This document shows, one piece after another, positions 17,633 to 26,354 of a stretch of 40,290 nt of DNA. Made by a program: the position numbers and the translations under genes. Origin of the DNA: a bacterium. Its GTDB lineage: Bacteria > Fidelibacterota > UBA2242. The stretch lies in contig JAHJGX010000212.1 of the NCBI GenBank assembly GCA_018824205.1, forward strand, positions 1-40,290, in the 5' to 3' direction. Each line of letters begins with the position of its first letter. The first letter of the stretch is position 1. The notes beneath the pieces are model-generated. The model made no database searches. It was not told where the DNA came from and saw only the letters and a program-made list of their open reading frames with translations.

Positions 17633-19930
17633 TCATGACTTTTTAAAAATGAATTTCGGCCTGATGATCACCAGCAACGCCGGCATAATCGTCAAAGCTC
17701 CGACGAGACACGCTGAAATGGAAAATACGATCAGAAATCCGAAAAAGTAGATCGGTAGAAAGCCTGAAACCAATAGCACCGTAAAACCGACAATCACCGA
17801 CAACGCATTATAAATAATGCCTTTCCCGCTGGTGGTCAGGGTCCGAATCACCGCATCCTGCGCCGGCTTTCCAGCCTGGACTTCATAGCGAAACCGGTAC
17901 AGAAAGTGAATTGTATAATCGATCCCGACACCGATCATGATACTGGACAACATGGCCGTGGCAATGTTCAGTTCAATTCCGGAATAGCCCATCAATCCGA
18001 ATACCGTAATGATAGAAGCAGACAGTGGCACAATCGATAATAATCCCGCCACCACCGACCGAAATATCACCATACATACCAGGCTCACCAGCACAATCGA
18101 TAAAATCAGACTGTACATTTGGCCCCGGACAACCATATCGACTAATTCACCGATGACAGCGACAAACCCGGTGACAGCCGGAAAGGTCTCTTCATCAAAT
18201 TCAGTTCTTACATACTCCCGGGTATCATTCAGAAGCCTGTTCAGCGACACGGAGCTGGTTTCGTTCACCCGTGCCATAATCTGAGCCTGGCTGTAATCAT
18301 AATCGACGACCTGGCTCAGGTCATCTTCATCACCGGAGATGGAAAACAATAGCAGGTACTGCGCCACAGCTTCACGGGTATCGGGTAATACATAGTACTC
18401 ACTACTGTCCCCGTTGAAAGCCTTGTTCATTTTTTTAATATAATCGACAATGGAAATCGTACGGGTCACCGTCGGCTCCTGCTCCAGATAATCGCAAAGC
18501 TGTTCCATTTTCCTCAGAACAACAGGATCTTTTATATCACCTTCCGTTTTGATACTTAATTGCGTTGAACCGCCAAAATATTTATCGATAATCGTATTGC
18601 TTTTTCGTATTTCCGATGACTCCTTATAATAGTGCATCGGATTTGTATCCACAACAATGCGCGGAATACCTGATGCAATCAGAACAGTAAAAACCAGGCA
18701 AGCAATCAGGAAAGCTTTACGGTGCCTGATAAAAAAACGCCCCCACCGGCTCAGGAACTTATTCATTCTTTGGGAGTTGCCTTCTGTTTTTAAGATCATC
18801 GGGACATCCAGCAATTGCAGAGCCGCCGGTACAAAGGTCACGCTTAGCAATAACGCCAACGCAACACCAAATGATGCCAGCAGCCCCAGCTGGCGCGCCG
18901 GTGGCAACACATGGGATTGCAAGCTTAGAAACCCAATTACAGTGGTAATACCAGCCAGAAATACCGGCACTTTTAAATGTTCCATGGTTCGGTGAATGAT
19001 GGAATTCTGATGTTTATCGGTGCTAGAACTATACTCCTCAAAATAATGGGAAATTATATGTATACTGTAATCGTTGGCAATGGCAATCAGCATTACCGGG
19101 ATTAAAACACTGATAAAACTGAATTTCATCCCCAGCAATGCCATTAAACCGAGCGTGTTAATAATGCTCATTATGACGACCGCGAAGGGCAGAAAAGCGC
19201 CTGCCCAGCTTCTAAAACTGAAAATGAGCAGAAAAATCATCAGAGAAATGCCAAACGGAAGCAATGCCTTCATATCCTTTTGCATCGTCAGGGTAATCGA
19301 CCGTCGGGTAATTGGCAGCCCGGCAATATCGATCTCCTCAGGATCTTCAAACTTTTTCTCCAGATCGTGAAAAATCCTGTAGGCTTCCTGATCGGAATTT
19401 TTATCACCGGAAACGGATAAAATGGCAATCACTGATGTACGCTGAAAATCTTTCGACACGATATTTCCATAAATCAGATCATCATCCATCACCGTTTGAC
19501 GCAGTGCGGCCCGTTCTTCTTCATTTTCAGGAATTTTTTCGATCAGATCCTGAACCTCAAATCCCCCCTCGATTCCACTAATTTTAAACATATTTGTAAT
19601 TGACAGAACTCTGTCGACAATCGGCAACTCCTCGACTTCTTCGCTGAGGATTTGAATTTTCCTGAGGGTTGCCTCACTGAATATATCATCGGACTTCAGG
19701 GATATAATAACCAGTTCCGATCCTCCGAAAATATCTTCCATTTCATTGATGGATACGATGATATCCGTATCGGTCGGCAACATCGATTTAATATCAGGAT
19801 CTATGATTATTTTTGGGATATTCCATCCCATTAATAATGTTAATAGAATACTAACCCCGATTACGGTTCTGGGGTATTGCATTACATAATCAATCCAGTT
19901 CTTCAAATGATCTCGTTTTCCGGTATTCAT
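17633..19930 (-). CDS. RND-superfamily exporter, MMPL/HAE3 type (copy 2)
   Basis: 765 residues. One N-terminal membrane helix (about 18-36) precedes a large periplasmic domain with IDPDIKSMLPTDTDI and FGGSELVIISL. A block of five or six helices follows (about 218-385, including VMLIAIANDYSIHIISHYF), and then the same pattern repeats in the second half (FGGSTQLSIKTEGDIKDP; final helices with MIGVGIDYTIHFLYRFR). This internal duplication is the MMPL/HAE3 form of RND transporters, which move lipids and other hydrophobic molecules using the proton gradient. The paired D/Y residues in the NDYSIHI and IDYTIHF helices are the usual proton-relay sites. It has the same length as its paralogue in the operon. 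Confidence 0.9.
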   Translation of the reverse strand: MNTGKRDHLKNWIDYVMQYPRTVIGVSILLTLLMGWNIPKIIIDPDIKSMLPTDTDIIVSINEMEDIFGGSELVIISLKSDDIFSEATLRKIQILSEEVEELPIVDRVLSITNMFKISGIEGGFEVQDLIEKIPENEEERAALRQTVMDDDLIYGNIVSKDFQRTSVIAILSVSGDKNSDQEAYRIFHDLEKKFEDPEEIDIAGLPITRRSITLTMQKDMKALLPFGISLMIFLLIFSFRSWAGAFLPFAVVIMSIINTLGLMALLGMKFSFISVLIPVMLIAIANDYSIHIISHYFEEYSSSTDKHQNSIIHRTMEHLKVPVFLAGITTVIGFLSLQSHVLPPARQLGLLASFGVALALLLSVTFVPAALQLLDVPMILKTEGNSQRMNKFLSRWGRFFIRHRKAFLIACLVFTVLIASGIPRIVVDTNPMHYYKESSEIRKSNTIIDKYFGGSTQLSIKTEGDIKDPVVLRKMEQLCDYLEQEPTVTRTISIVDYIKKMNKAFNGDSSEYYVLPDTREAVAQYLLLFSISGDEDDLSQVVDYDYSQAQIMARVNETSSVSLNRLLNDTREYVRTEFDEETFPAVTGFVAVIGELVDMVVRGQMYSLILSIVLVSLVCMVIFRSVVAGLLSIVPLSASIITVFGLMGYSGIELNIATAMLSSIMIGVGIDYTIHFLYRFRYEVQAGKPAQDAVIRTLTTSGKGIIYNALSVIVGFTVLLVSGFLPIYFFGFLIVFSISACLVGALTIMPALLVIIRPKFIFKKS

Positions 19931-19963
19931 AATTCACCAATTTAAATTGCGGTTATACATATG

Positions 19964-20284
19964 TTATTTCCGACCCCAGGCAATCAACATTCCCGGCGGT
20001 GTCAGGACAATTCCGAGTAAGAATGCTTTTAAGAAATTTTTCCTGAAGCGAAACTCTGCCAAGCCCGCCACCTGCAAACAAATAATAAGGTAAATCACGA
20101 TGATTATACTCAGATTATTGAGGCAAAAATGCCCCAGCGATCCCCACCAGCCAGCGCTGTAGGCAGGCAAACTGATAAACCAGCCGTACAACCAGATTAA
20201 TCCTTTGACCAGCCAGTAGAGCACAATTGCACCCGAAACAGCAAACAGAATTTTGGATATCCGTTTATCCAGTCGCTCACTCAT
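19964..20284 (-). CDS. Small membrane protein between the two RND exporters
   Basis: 106 residues from the ATG at 20284. That start was preferred over GTG 20290 and ATG 20287 because AGGAG (20294-20290) then lies 5 nt upstream. Three hydrophobic segments are visible (about 12-34, 50-72 and 84-103), the last containing a PPGM turn. No family is recognised. It overlaps the stop of the upstream RND gene by 8 nt and precedes the second RND gene by 33 nt, so it is likely an accessory subunit of that exporter. Confidence 0.7.
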   Translation of the reverse strand: MSERLDKRISKILFAVSGAIVLYWLVKGLIWLYGWFISLPAYSAGWWGSLGHFCLNNLSIIIVIYLIICLQVAGLAEFRFRKNFLKAFLLGIVLTPPGMLIAWGRK

Positions 20285-22574
20285 CATCACTCCTGTTTTT
20301 ATGTGTAATAAATTTTGGTTTACTAATCATTAACAGCGCCGGCATAACAGTCAACGCTCCCAGTAAACATACCACAATGGATATAACAATTAAAAATCCG
20401 AAAAAATAGATGGGTAAAAATCCCGATAGCAGAAACACCACGAAACCTGTCATCACGGATAAACCATTATATAAAATCCCTTTGCCGCTGGTCTGTAATG
20501 TTATTGGGATCGCCGCTTTGAGACTGAGTCCCTTCCGGACTTCCAGGCGACAGCGATACAGAAAATGAATAGTATAATCGATCCCGATCCCGATCATGAT
20601 ACTGGACAGCATTACCGTCGCCATATCCAGACGAATCCCCATAAATCCCATCAGGCCGAACACAATTAGCATGGCTCCTGTCAGGGGTAGAACTGATAAC
20701 AATCCAGCCACCGGAGATCTGAAGATTACTGCGGTAACCAGGCAAACCAGAACAATGGAAATAATCAGGCTTCGAATCTGACCGTTTACCACCATGTCCG
20801 CCAGGACGCCAACAAATGCCGTCATGCCCGTTACTGACGGAAACTCGGAAGCGTCAAACGCTTTTTCAATATGATCTAAAATATCGAGATACAAACGATA
20901 GGAATCCGCTGAACCCGTTTCCACAATCCGGGCAATAATCTGGGCCTTTTCATAATCATAATCGACAAATTGATCAAGGTCTTCGGCATCACCGGATAAG
21001 GTATACAGGAGCAGGTATTGCGCCACCTCCTCCCGGGTATTGGGTATCTTATAATACCTGACACTGTCAGCATGAAATGCCCGGTTCATCAGCTTCAGCT
21101 GATCCACAATGGAGGTAACCGATGTTATTTGTTCTTTCGTTTTCAGATAACCGGACAAGTCTTCCATCTTGTGGAGAAATTCAGGCGATTTAATATCACC
21201 TTCCGCCAGAATCGACAATTGCGATGAGCCGCCGAATTCCTTGTCGATGAAATCACTGCTTTTGCGCAACTCGGATTTAGCGTCCCAGAAATAGACCGGA
21301 TTCGTATCGACTTCAATCCGCCGGATACCGACAGCAATGATTATGACAATTAATGCAAAAACCAGTAGAAAGCCTTTGTTGTGTCGGGTAAAATAGCTTC
21401 CCCAATTGCTAAGAACCCGGTCCAGGCGGCCGGATGACGAACTGCTTTGCAAATGTAAGGGAAATGGCAGCAATATTAGTGCAGCCGGTAAAAATGTCAT
21501 GCTGATTAAAAACGCTACCACTATGCCAAAAGAAACAAGAACACCCAATTCATGAACAGGCGGCAATACATGGGACTGTAAACTGAGAAAACCAATCAAG
21601 GTTGTCAGACCCGATAAAAATACCGGCGTTATCATCAGGTTCATGGCTGATTTTATAACTTTAAGCTTATTGTCAGGGCTTTGGCAATTCCGGCACTCAC
21701 TAAAATATTGAGACAGAATATGAATACTGTAACTGCTGGTTACGGCAATCAGCATCACCGGTATCATTAAGCCGATGAAGGTGAATTTCATACTCAGGAT
21801 GGCCATGAATCCCAGAGTATTGGCAACCACGAGCATAAGGATAATGAAGGGTAAAAAAGCGCCAATCCAACTGCGAAAACTGAATACCAGGAATATTATC
21901 ATCAACACAATTCCGTAAGGAAAAAGAGTCATCACGTCGCCCTGCATAGTCACAGCCACCTCACGACGCGTCAAAGGGTAACCTGCCAGATATATGGTTT
22001 CAGGATTTTCATAACGCCGGCGAATATTATCAAAATCTCTGAACAGTTGTTCATCATCATACGATTCGACTGAGGCATTCAGCATGGCAATAATCGCCGC
22101 ATTTTTGAAATCCCTGGACGCGACAGCGCCATGGAGCAATTCATTACCACGGATCCGGTCCTTAATGGCAGTAACCTCCGCTTCCGTTACCGGAAATTCA
22201 TCAATCACCTGACTCACTTCAAATCCAACATCACTGCCGATAATATCTTCGACATTGCTCAGCGACACAACTTTGTTTATGTACGGTAGATTTTCAATTT
22301 CCACCGTCATATTTCGTATCTTGGCAAGTGTATTTTCACTGAAAATATTATCCGAGGAAATCGACACCAAAATCAGCTCGGAACCACCAAATAAGTCATT
22401 CATTTCATCCATAGCTTTTACGATCGCAAAATCATCGGGCAGCATTTCCTGCACATCCGGTTCAATCTGGAGTACCAGGATATTCCAGCCCATAAGAGTC
22501 GTTAATAGCAGCCACCCGGCAATCACCGTGCGGGGATATTTGAGAACTGTCTCAATCCACCTATCCAGCTTCAT
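20277..22574 (-). CDS. RND-superfamily exporter, MMPL/HAE3 type (copy 1)
   Basis: 765 residues, a paralogue of the exporter at 17633-19930. It has an N-terminal helix, the periplasmic motifs IEPDVQEMLPDDFAI and FGGSELILVSI, and a first helix block with VMLIAVTSSYSIHILSQYF. The second half has FGGSSQLSILAEGDIKSP and MIGIGIDYTIHFLYRCR. The first-half helix reads TSSYSIHI where the paralogue has ANDYSIHI, so the acidic residue thought to relay protons is missing in that half. This suggests an asymmetric transporter or a division of labour. Its ATG overlaps the TetR stop (ATGA), so the regulator is co-transcribed. Confidence 0.9.
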   Translation of the reverse strand: MKLDRWIETVLKYPRTVIAGWLLLTTLMGWNILVLQIEPDVQEMLPDDFAIVKAMDEMNDLFGGSELILVSISSDNIFSENTLAKIRNMTVEIENLPYINKVVSLSNVEDIIGSDVGFEVSQVIDEFPVTEAEVTAIKDRIRGNELLHGAVASRDFKNAAIIAMLNASVESYDDEQLFRDFDNIRRRYENPETIYLAGYPLTRREVAVTMQGDVMTLFPYGIVLMIIFLVFSFRSWIGAFLPFIILMLVVANTLGFMAILSMKFTFIGLMIPVMLIAVTSSYSIHILSQYFSECRNCQSPDNKLKVIKSAMNLMITPVFLSGLTTLIGFLSLQSHVLPPVHELGVLVSFGIVVAFLISMTFLPAALILLPFPLHLQSSSSSGRLDRVLSNWGSYFTRHNKGFLLVFALIVIIIAVGIRRIEVDTNPVYFWDAKSELRKSSDFIDKEFGGSSQLSILAEGDIKSPEFLHKMEDLSGYLKTKEQITSVTSIVDQLKLMNRAFHADSVRYYKIPNTREEVAQYLLLYTLSGDAEDLDQFVDYDYEKAQIIARIVETGSADSYRLYLDILDHIEKAFDASEFPSVTGMTAFVGVLADMVVNGQIRSLIISIVLVCLVTAVIFRSPVAGLLSVLPLTGAMLIVFGLMGFMGIRLDMATVMLSSIMIGIGIDYTIHFLYRCRLEVRKGLSLKAAIPITLQTSGKGILYNGLSVMTGFVVFLLSGFLPIYFFGFLIVISIVVCLLGALTVMPALLMISKPKFITHKNRSDDE

Positions 22575-23215
22575 GGCTGTTTGTGATCCAGGGAATTTAT
22601 ATTAAAACGCTGCCCCTCTTCCATTATTCCATTCATAACGATATCGATAAAAGATTTCATCATTTCAGGAATGGAATAAGGATATTTAATAAAAAACTCC
22701 GGCTGAAAAACGTTTTGGACAACATTTAAAATAATACCGGTCAGAAAATCAATCTTGATATCCTTCCGGATCAGCCCCAGGGTCTGGGCTTTTGCGAAGC
22801 GACTGATTAAATCGTCCAGTACACCGCTGCGAAATTGTTCGATCCGGTTCCAGATATTGGGATAATAAAGTTTAATTTCATATATCGAATTGGAGTTCAT
22901 GACGGACAAATGGTTTAAAATGATGTATATAATTTGATAGATGTGTTCCAGGGGATCATCAGGCTCTTCAGGCAGCTTTTCCACTTTTGAAAACAGGTCA
23001 TCAAAATTATACATCAATACGGCTTCGACGAATTCCTCTTTGCTGGCGAAGTATTTATAGACCGTCTTTTTACTGATTCGAAGTTCAGCGGCCAGATTTT
23101 CGATCGTAAAACTGCGAATCCCGTTTTTCATAATCTGGGTCCGGGCATGTTCAATTACCGGTCTGAAAGTTACGGGTAAATCTTTCTTGGCCAGTGGAAA
23201 CGTTTTCTGTATCAT
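22571..23215 (-). CDS. TetR/AcrR-family transcriptional regulator, first gene of the RND export operon
   Basis: 214 residues from the ATG at 23215, which has GGAA just upstream. A TTG 30 nt earlier is possible but has no ribosome site. The helix-turn-helix reads FTIENLAAELRISKKTVYKYFASKEEF (about residues 36-62), the standard TetR recognition unit. The C-terminal ligand domain is variable, as expected. As first gene of an overlapping operon it probably represses the whole export operon and itself, responding to a hydrophobic substrate. No clear operator palindrome could be identified upstream. Confidence 0.85.
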   Translation of the reverse strand: MIQKTFPLAKKDLPVTFRPVIEHARTQIMKNGIRSFTIENLAAELRISKKTVYKYFASKEEFVEAVLMYNFDDLFSKVEKLPEEPDDPLEHIYQIIYIILNHLSVMNSNSIYEIKLYYPNIWNRIEQFRSGVLDDLISRFAKAQTLGLIRKDIKIDFLTGIILNVVQNVFQPEFFIKYPYSIPEMMKSFIDIVMNGIMEEGQRFNINSLDHKQP

Positions 23216-23280
23216 ACGTTTCCAAACTAATAAATATTCCGGCAAAATAAAAGGATATTTTTAAGTATTTTTAGAAATAT

Positions 23281-24039
23281 TTATGTTGAAGGTGAGCTTT
23301 TATTAATGAATTTTACAATTATTGGCAGTTTGTTCTCGTCGATTATCCGCCGGACAATACGTTCGTTGTCTTTCGTACGAACAATGATGTTGAGTTCAAC
23401 TGTTTTGTGCCATAGCGTTATTATGTCAGCCATTGATTTTAAGCGTTCTAAAAATGTCTCTTCCAGGATAGACTGGGTGGATTCTAACAGATAACAACGA
23501 TATTTACTGCCTTTTTCAATAATCAGATCCGGAACATAGGCTTTCCAGTACCGGGGATAGTCCTCATAATCGTTGAGGTATTTTGTATATATCGTATAAT
23601 CCCTTTTACTATACCGCCGCACCAAATAGCGCAGAAGATTCATCTCGCCATATTTTTGCCGGGTCTGGACCAGAGAGCGCCGCATGACGCTAATAACCCG
23701 GGCGTATAAAATATTCAGGTCAAAGGGCTTTGTCACATAATCATCGGCGCCTGATACGAGGCCGCTTACCTGTGATGACGGAGCAGACTGTCCCGTTAAC
23801 ATGATTACTGGAATTTGAGCAGCGATTGGATGGTCTTTAAAACTTTTCAATAAATCCATCCCGCTTTTTCCGGGAAGATTAATGTCAAGAATAATGACAT
23901 CGGGTTCAAACTGGATTATCATTTCAAGTGCTTTTAATCCATCACCAAGTGTTTTCACTTCCATTTGATGGGAAGTAAAAAACGTCTCAATCAATTCCCG
24001 AATTTCGCTATCATCATCAATTGCCAGAATTTTTCTCAA
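23281..24039 (-). CDS. Response regulator with receiver domain and an unusual, nuclease-fold-like C-terminal domain
   Basis: 252 residues from TTG 24039, chosen because GGAG lies 7 nt upstream and the protein then starts MRKILAIDDD as receivers do. ATG 24045 is only 1 nt from that site. The receiver is complete: D8-D10 acidic pocket, phospho-acceptor D52 (VIILDINLPG), T82 (IMLTG) and K104 (TKPF). The output part (about 130-252) is not a DNA-binding winged helix or HTH. It contains YWKAYVPDLIIEKG (D171) and YLLESTQS (E186, T188), which resembles a PD-(D/E)xK core with the lysine replaced. No kinase is adjacent. A protein-interaction or degenerate nuclease-fold output is inferred. Confidence 0.75.
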   Translation of the reverse strand: MRKILAIDDDSEIRELIETFFTSHQMEVKTLGDGLKALEMIIQFEPDVIILDINLPGKSGMDLLKSFKDHPIAAQIPVIMLTGQSAPSSQVSGLVSGADDYVTKPFDLNILYARVISVMRRSLVQTRQKYGEMNLLRYLVRRYSKRDYTIYTKYLNDYEDYPRYWKAYVPDLIIEKGSKYRCYLLESTQSILEETFLERLKSMADIITLWHKTVELNIIVRTKDNERIVRRIIDENKLPIIVKFINKSSPST

Positions 24040-24321
24040 AATCATTCTCCGCAAATTCTTATGAGACAAATATACAGAATATTTTTTTAAAATAGTAAGT
24101 GCTATTTAACAACGTGAATTCGTGATTTAAATCAATATTCCAAATTTATTTTTAAAGTATTTAAAAAGTAGTGAAACTTTTTTACCATCTATGACATCTA
24201 AGTAGTAGTTTGAAAATTGAATGTCATTTTCGCATGAATGCTTATTGGCATCATTATTGTACAAGTAATTAACAGTTTTGATATTTGAGACAATGAAAAA
24301 AACTTACAAAATATCCCCTCC

Positions 24322-24380
24322 CCCTCCCCGGATGTGCCGTAATATCCCTCATAAATCCCCTCATTAACGTTCGGGGAGGG
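24322..24380. repeat. Spaced inverted repeat, REP-like
   Basis: CCCTCCCCG (24322-24330) and CGGGGAGGG (24372-24380) are perfect complements separated by 41 nt. The left arm continues a run of C-rich CCCCTCC units. GC-rich arms in an AT-rich gap resemble a dispersed intergenic palindromic repeat, but only one copy is in the window. Confidence 0.55.
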
Positions 24381-24411
24381 TAACCTCATCTATCCCAGGA
24401 TAGAATACAAA

Positions 24412-24448
24412 GGCCGCCTGAATTACTTCAGACGGCCTTTTTTATTTT
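24412..24448. terminator. Strong intrinsic terminator downstream of the metallopeptidase gene
   Basis: GGCCGCCTGAA (24412-24422) pairs with TTCAGACGGCC (24427-24437) at 10 of 11 positions around a 4-nt loop. On the plus strand it is followed by TTTTTTATTTT. On the minus strand, where the metallopeptidase gene ends 8 nt from the U-tract, it is followed by TTTGTATTCT. It is likely bidirectional and mainly serves the minus-strand gene. Confidence 0.8.
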
Positions 24449-24456
24449 AACTTTCC

Positions 24457-26130
24457 TTAATTAGCAATCGGAAAACTTGGCCGGATATCAACCGGCAGAT
24501 GGCTCAATTGAGCCACATAGTCAGCCATGATCGGTGTCATCACCCGATATTGTTCGATCAGTTTTTTCCCGCGATCATAATCACCATGAGCTTCAATCAA
24601 TAACAATTCTTCAGCAAGACTTTTAATGGCAGCGATCAACTTCGTGTCATCCAGGTTCAGTTTACCGTTCTCATCCTGGTAAAAGGCACCCTTTTCCATA
24701 AAATAATTGAACTGGATGGCAACGCCACCGCCATGGGCTTCATCGATGCCGAAGCGGATCGATCGGTACATACCTCCCAGATAACTCGCAAACGCTGATC
24801 CTTTATTCATCGGGAAAGCACCTTTATCCATCAGGTATATGTAAGTGTACTGACCCAGAACATCGGCTTTACATTCCTCGATCATCGGATAGAGTTCTTT
24901 CAGTTCGAGGCTGACGGTTGTCTTACTGCCGTCTTCCTTTGTGATAATACCGGGGCCCAGCCCATGGCTGACTTCATGCATCAGCACATGATTGAAATAG
25001 GCATCGAAAGAAACATGAGCCAGCGGTTCCGGCGCCAGAATCGTATTGACAATAGGAATCCAGCATTTTTCATACTTTGCCTGGGCGACATTTTTCAGCA
25101 TGACTTTTTTCGAACCTTTAGCCTCCCGCACCCGTTCATCGTTCGGCAGGTTGAAAGCCGTTGTCTGGATACCGGCTTTTGTGTCACCAGCAGAAAATAT
25201 TTCCTGAACCACCTTTACCGGTGATGAACTGCCGCGGTTTAAATTCTTATACTCATCGGGTATCGGCAGGGCGCCTTCCAGTTCGTTCAGATACTTCGCG
25301 ACCATTGCCAGTTTCTCACTTTCCTCATGATCGACAATGCAAATAAACGCTTCATAGGCAGCCTTGTAGCTGAAGATCTGGTCCTCATAGACTTCATAAG
25401 GACCAATCACCACTTCAAAATCACCGGCCAGATCCATCCAGGCCATATCGCTTTCATAGTAATCATCGGTTAATAAATCGCGCGCCCGGAGTTTGAGATA
25501 TTTGGCCAGTGTCGGATCTTTCGTAAGCTCGGCCGCTTCATTCAATAAACAGCTGGCTTCATCCACCAAATCAGCATATTCTTCATGATAGGGGACCGCT
25601 GTCAATTCGCCGGTTTTGGCTCTTTTAATAACAGTAAATGTATTAGTAAACGCCTCTTTTTTGTCCGGGTTTTCTTCGATGAATTTCAGGAATTCCTCCT
25701 TGGTCATATCCTCGGGATAAAATCCGGCGCCATCGGGTTTTTCTTTCTTGTTAATGAATGGATGGTCCTCTACCAGCCGGTTCCAGGGGCCAAACATGAT
25801 ATTGAACATTTCAAGATACGGCGCATCTTCCGGGTCTTCGGATTGCTGTAATTCTGCCCGGATCGCAGGATTGTCTCTACTTACTTGTAACATAAACAGT
25901 TCGTCCATTATTTTAGCCGCTTCCAGTAAGCGTGTCAATACCTGAAAATCGCTGGGTTTTAATCCGGACAAATCGGCGTTCAACTCCACTGGCGCCAGTT
26001 TCTCCAGTTCGCCGTTAACATAATTCAGGTCGGCTTTACTGCGAATCACCTTGTCTCCACAACTGAATAGCATCAATACAGTTGCTAAAAACATCACAAG
26101 CAAAATCCATTGAGCTTGATTTCGTTTCAT
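24457..26130 (-). CDS. M49-like (dipeptidyl-peptidase III-related) zinc metallopeptidase lipoprotein
   Basis: 557 residues. A lipoprotein signal peptide ends at LMLFSC, with Cys24 as the likely lipidation site, so the protein should be membrane-anchored and periplasmic or surface-exposed. The zinc site is LMHEVSHGLGPG (HEVSH about 384-388) with a downstream EECKADVLG (about 416-424) supplying the third ligand, as in M49 peptidases. Classical M49 enzymes have HExxGH; here the spacing is HExxH, a variation seen in related bacterial proteins. The substrate is unknown and is probably short peptides. The ATG is preceded by AAGGAGATATAGACA. It is a single-gene unit ending in a terminator. Confidence 0.75.
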   Translation of the reverse strand: MKRNQAQWILLVMFLATVLMLFSCGDKVIRSKADLNYVNGELEKLAPVELNADLSGLKPSDFQVLTRLLEAAKIMDELFMLQVSRDNPAIRAELQQSEDPEDAPYLEMFNIMFGPWNRLVEDHPFINKKEKPDGAGFYPEDMTKEEFLKFIEENPDKKEAFTNTFTVIKRAKTGELTAVPYHEEYADLVDEASCLLNEAAELTKDPTLAKYLKLRARDLLTDDYYESDMAWMDLAGDFEVVIGPYEVYEDQIFSYKAAYEAFICIVDHEESEKLAMVAKYLNELEGALPIPDEYKNLNRGSSSPVKVVQEIFSAGDTKAGIQTTAFNLPNDERVREAKGSKKVMLKNVAQAKYEKCWIPIVNTILAPEPLAHVSFDAYFNHVLMHEVSHGLGPGIITKEDGSKTTVSLELKELYPMIEECKADVLGQYTYIYLMDKGAFPMNKGSAFASYLGGMYRSIRFGIDEAHGGGVAIQFNYFMEKGAFYQDENGKLNLDDTKLIAAIKSLAEELLLIEAHGDYDRGKKLIEQYRVMTPIMADYVAQLSHLPVDIRPSFPIAN

Positions 26131-26168
26131 TGTCTATATCTCCTTGATTAAATGTTCTCACTTTCTTC

Positions 26169-26354
26169 CTATTTTAACAGCAGGCATTTACCCTGAGTTT
26201 TATAAGATTCCATCTGAATGCTGTAAAAATAGATTCCAGACGGTAGATAACGCGGTATCCAGGGTACAATATGCTGACCAGGCCCCTTATTTAACAACAT
26301 CATCTTATCAACTTCTTTACCGTTAATATCAAAAATACAAAACAGTTTTAATTT
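26169..26354 (-). pseudogene. Remnant of a T9SS-type sorting domain
   Basis: On the minus strand, a frame with no start reads FDINGKEVDKMMLLNKGPG, then PWIPRYLPSGIYFYSIQ, and ends GKCLLLK before TAG 26171-26169. This is the last about 60 residues of a sorting domain like those at 1-3051 (compare IYDMKGSLV...ASGIYF...KLLLLK). The YPNPFN part and everything upstream are missing, and the fragment abuts the end of the peptidase T gene, overlapping it by 7 nt in another frame. A gene was evidently deleted here, leaving its 3' end. Confidence 0.8.

Larger units (their letters stand above)
24040..24456. other. Non-coding gap upstream of the response regulator
   Basis: No supported gene. The part nearest the response regulator is very AT-rich and should contain its promoter, but no convincing -35/-10 pair with normal spacing was found. 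The remainder holds a GC-rich spaced inverted repeat (24322-24380) and a strong terminator (24412-24448). Confidence 0.6.

Noticed and set aside
26144-26326. Plus-strand 60-codon frame
   Set aside because: The opposite strand carries a clear T9SS sorting-domain remnant.
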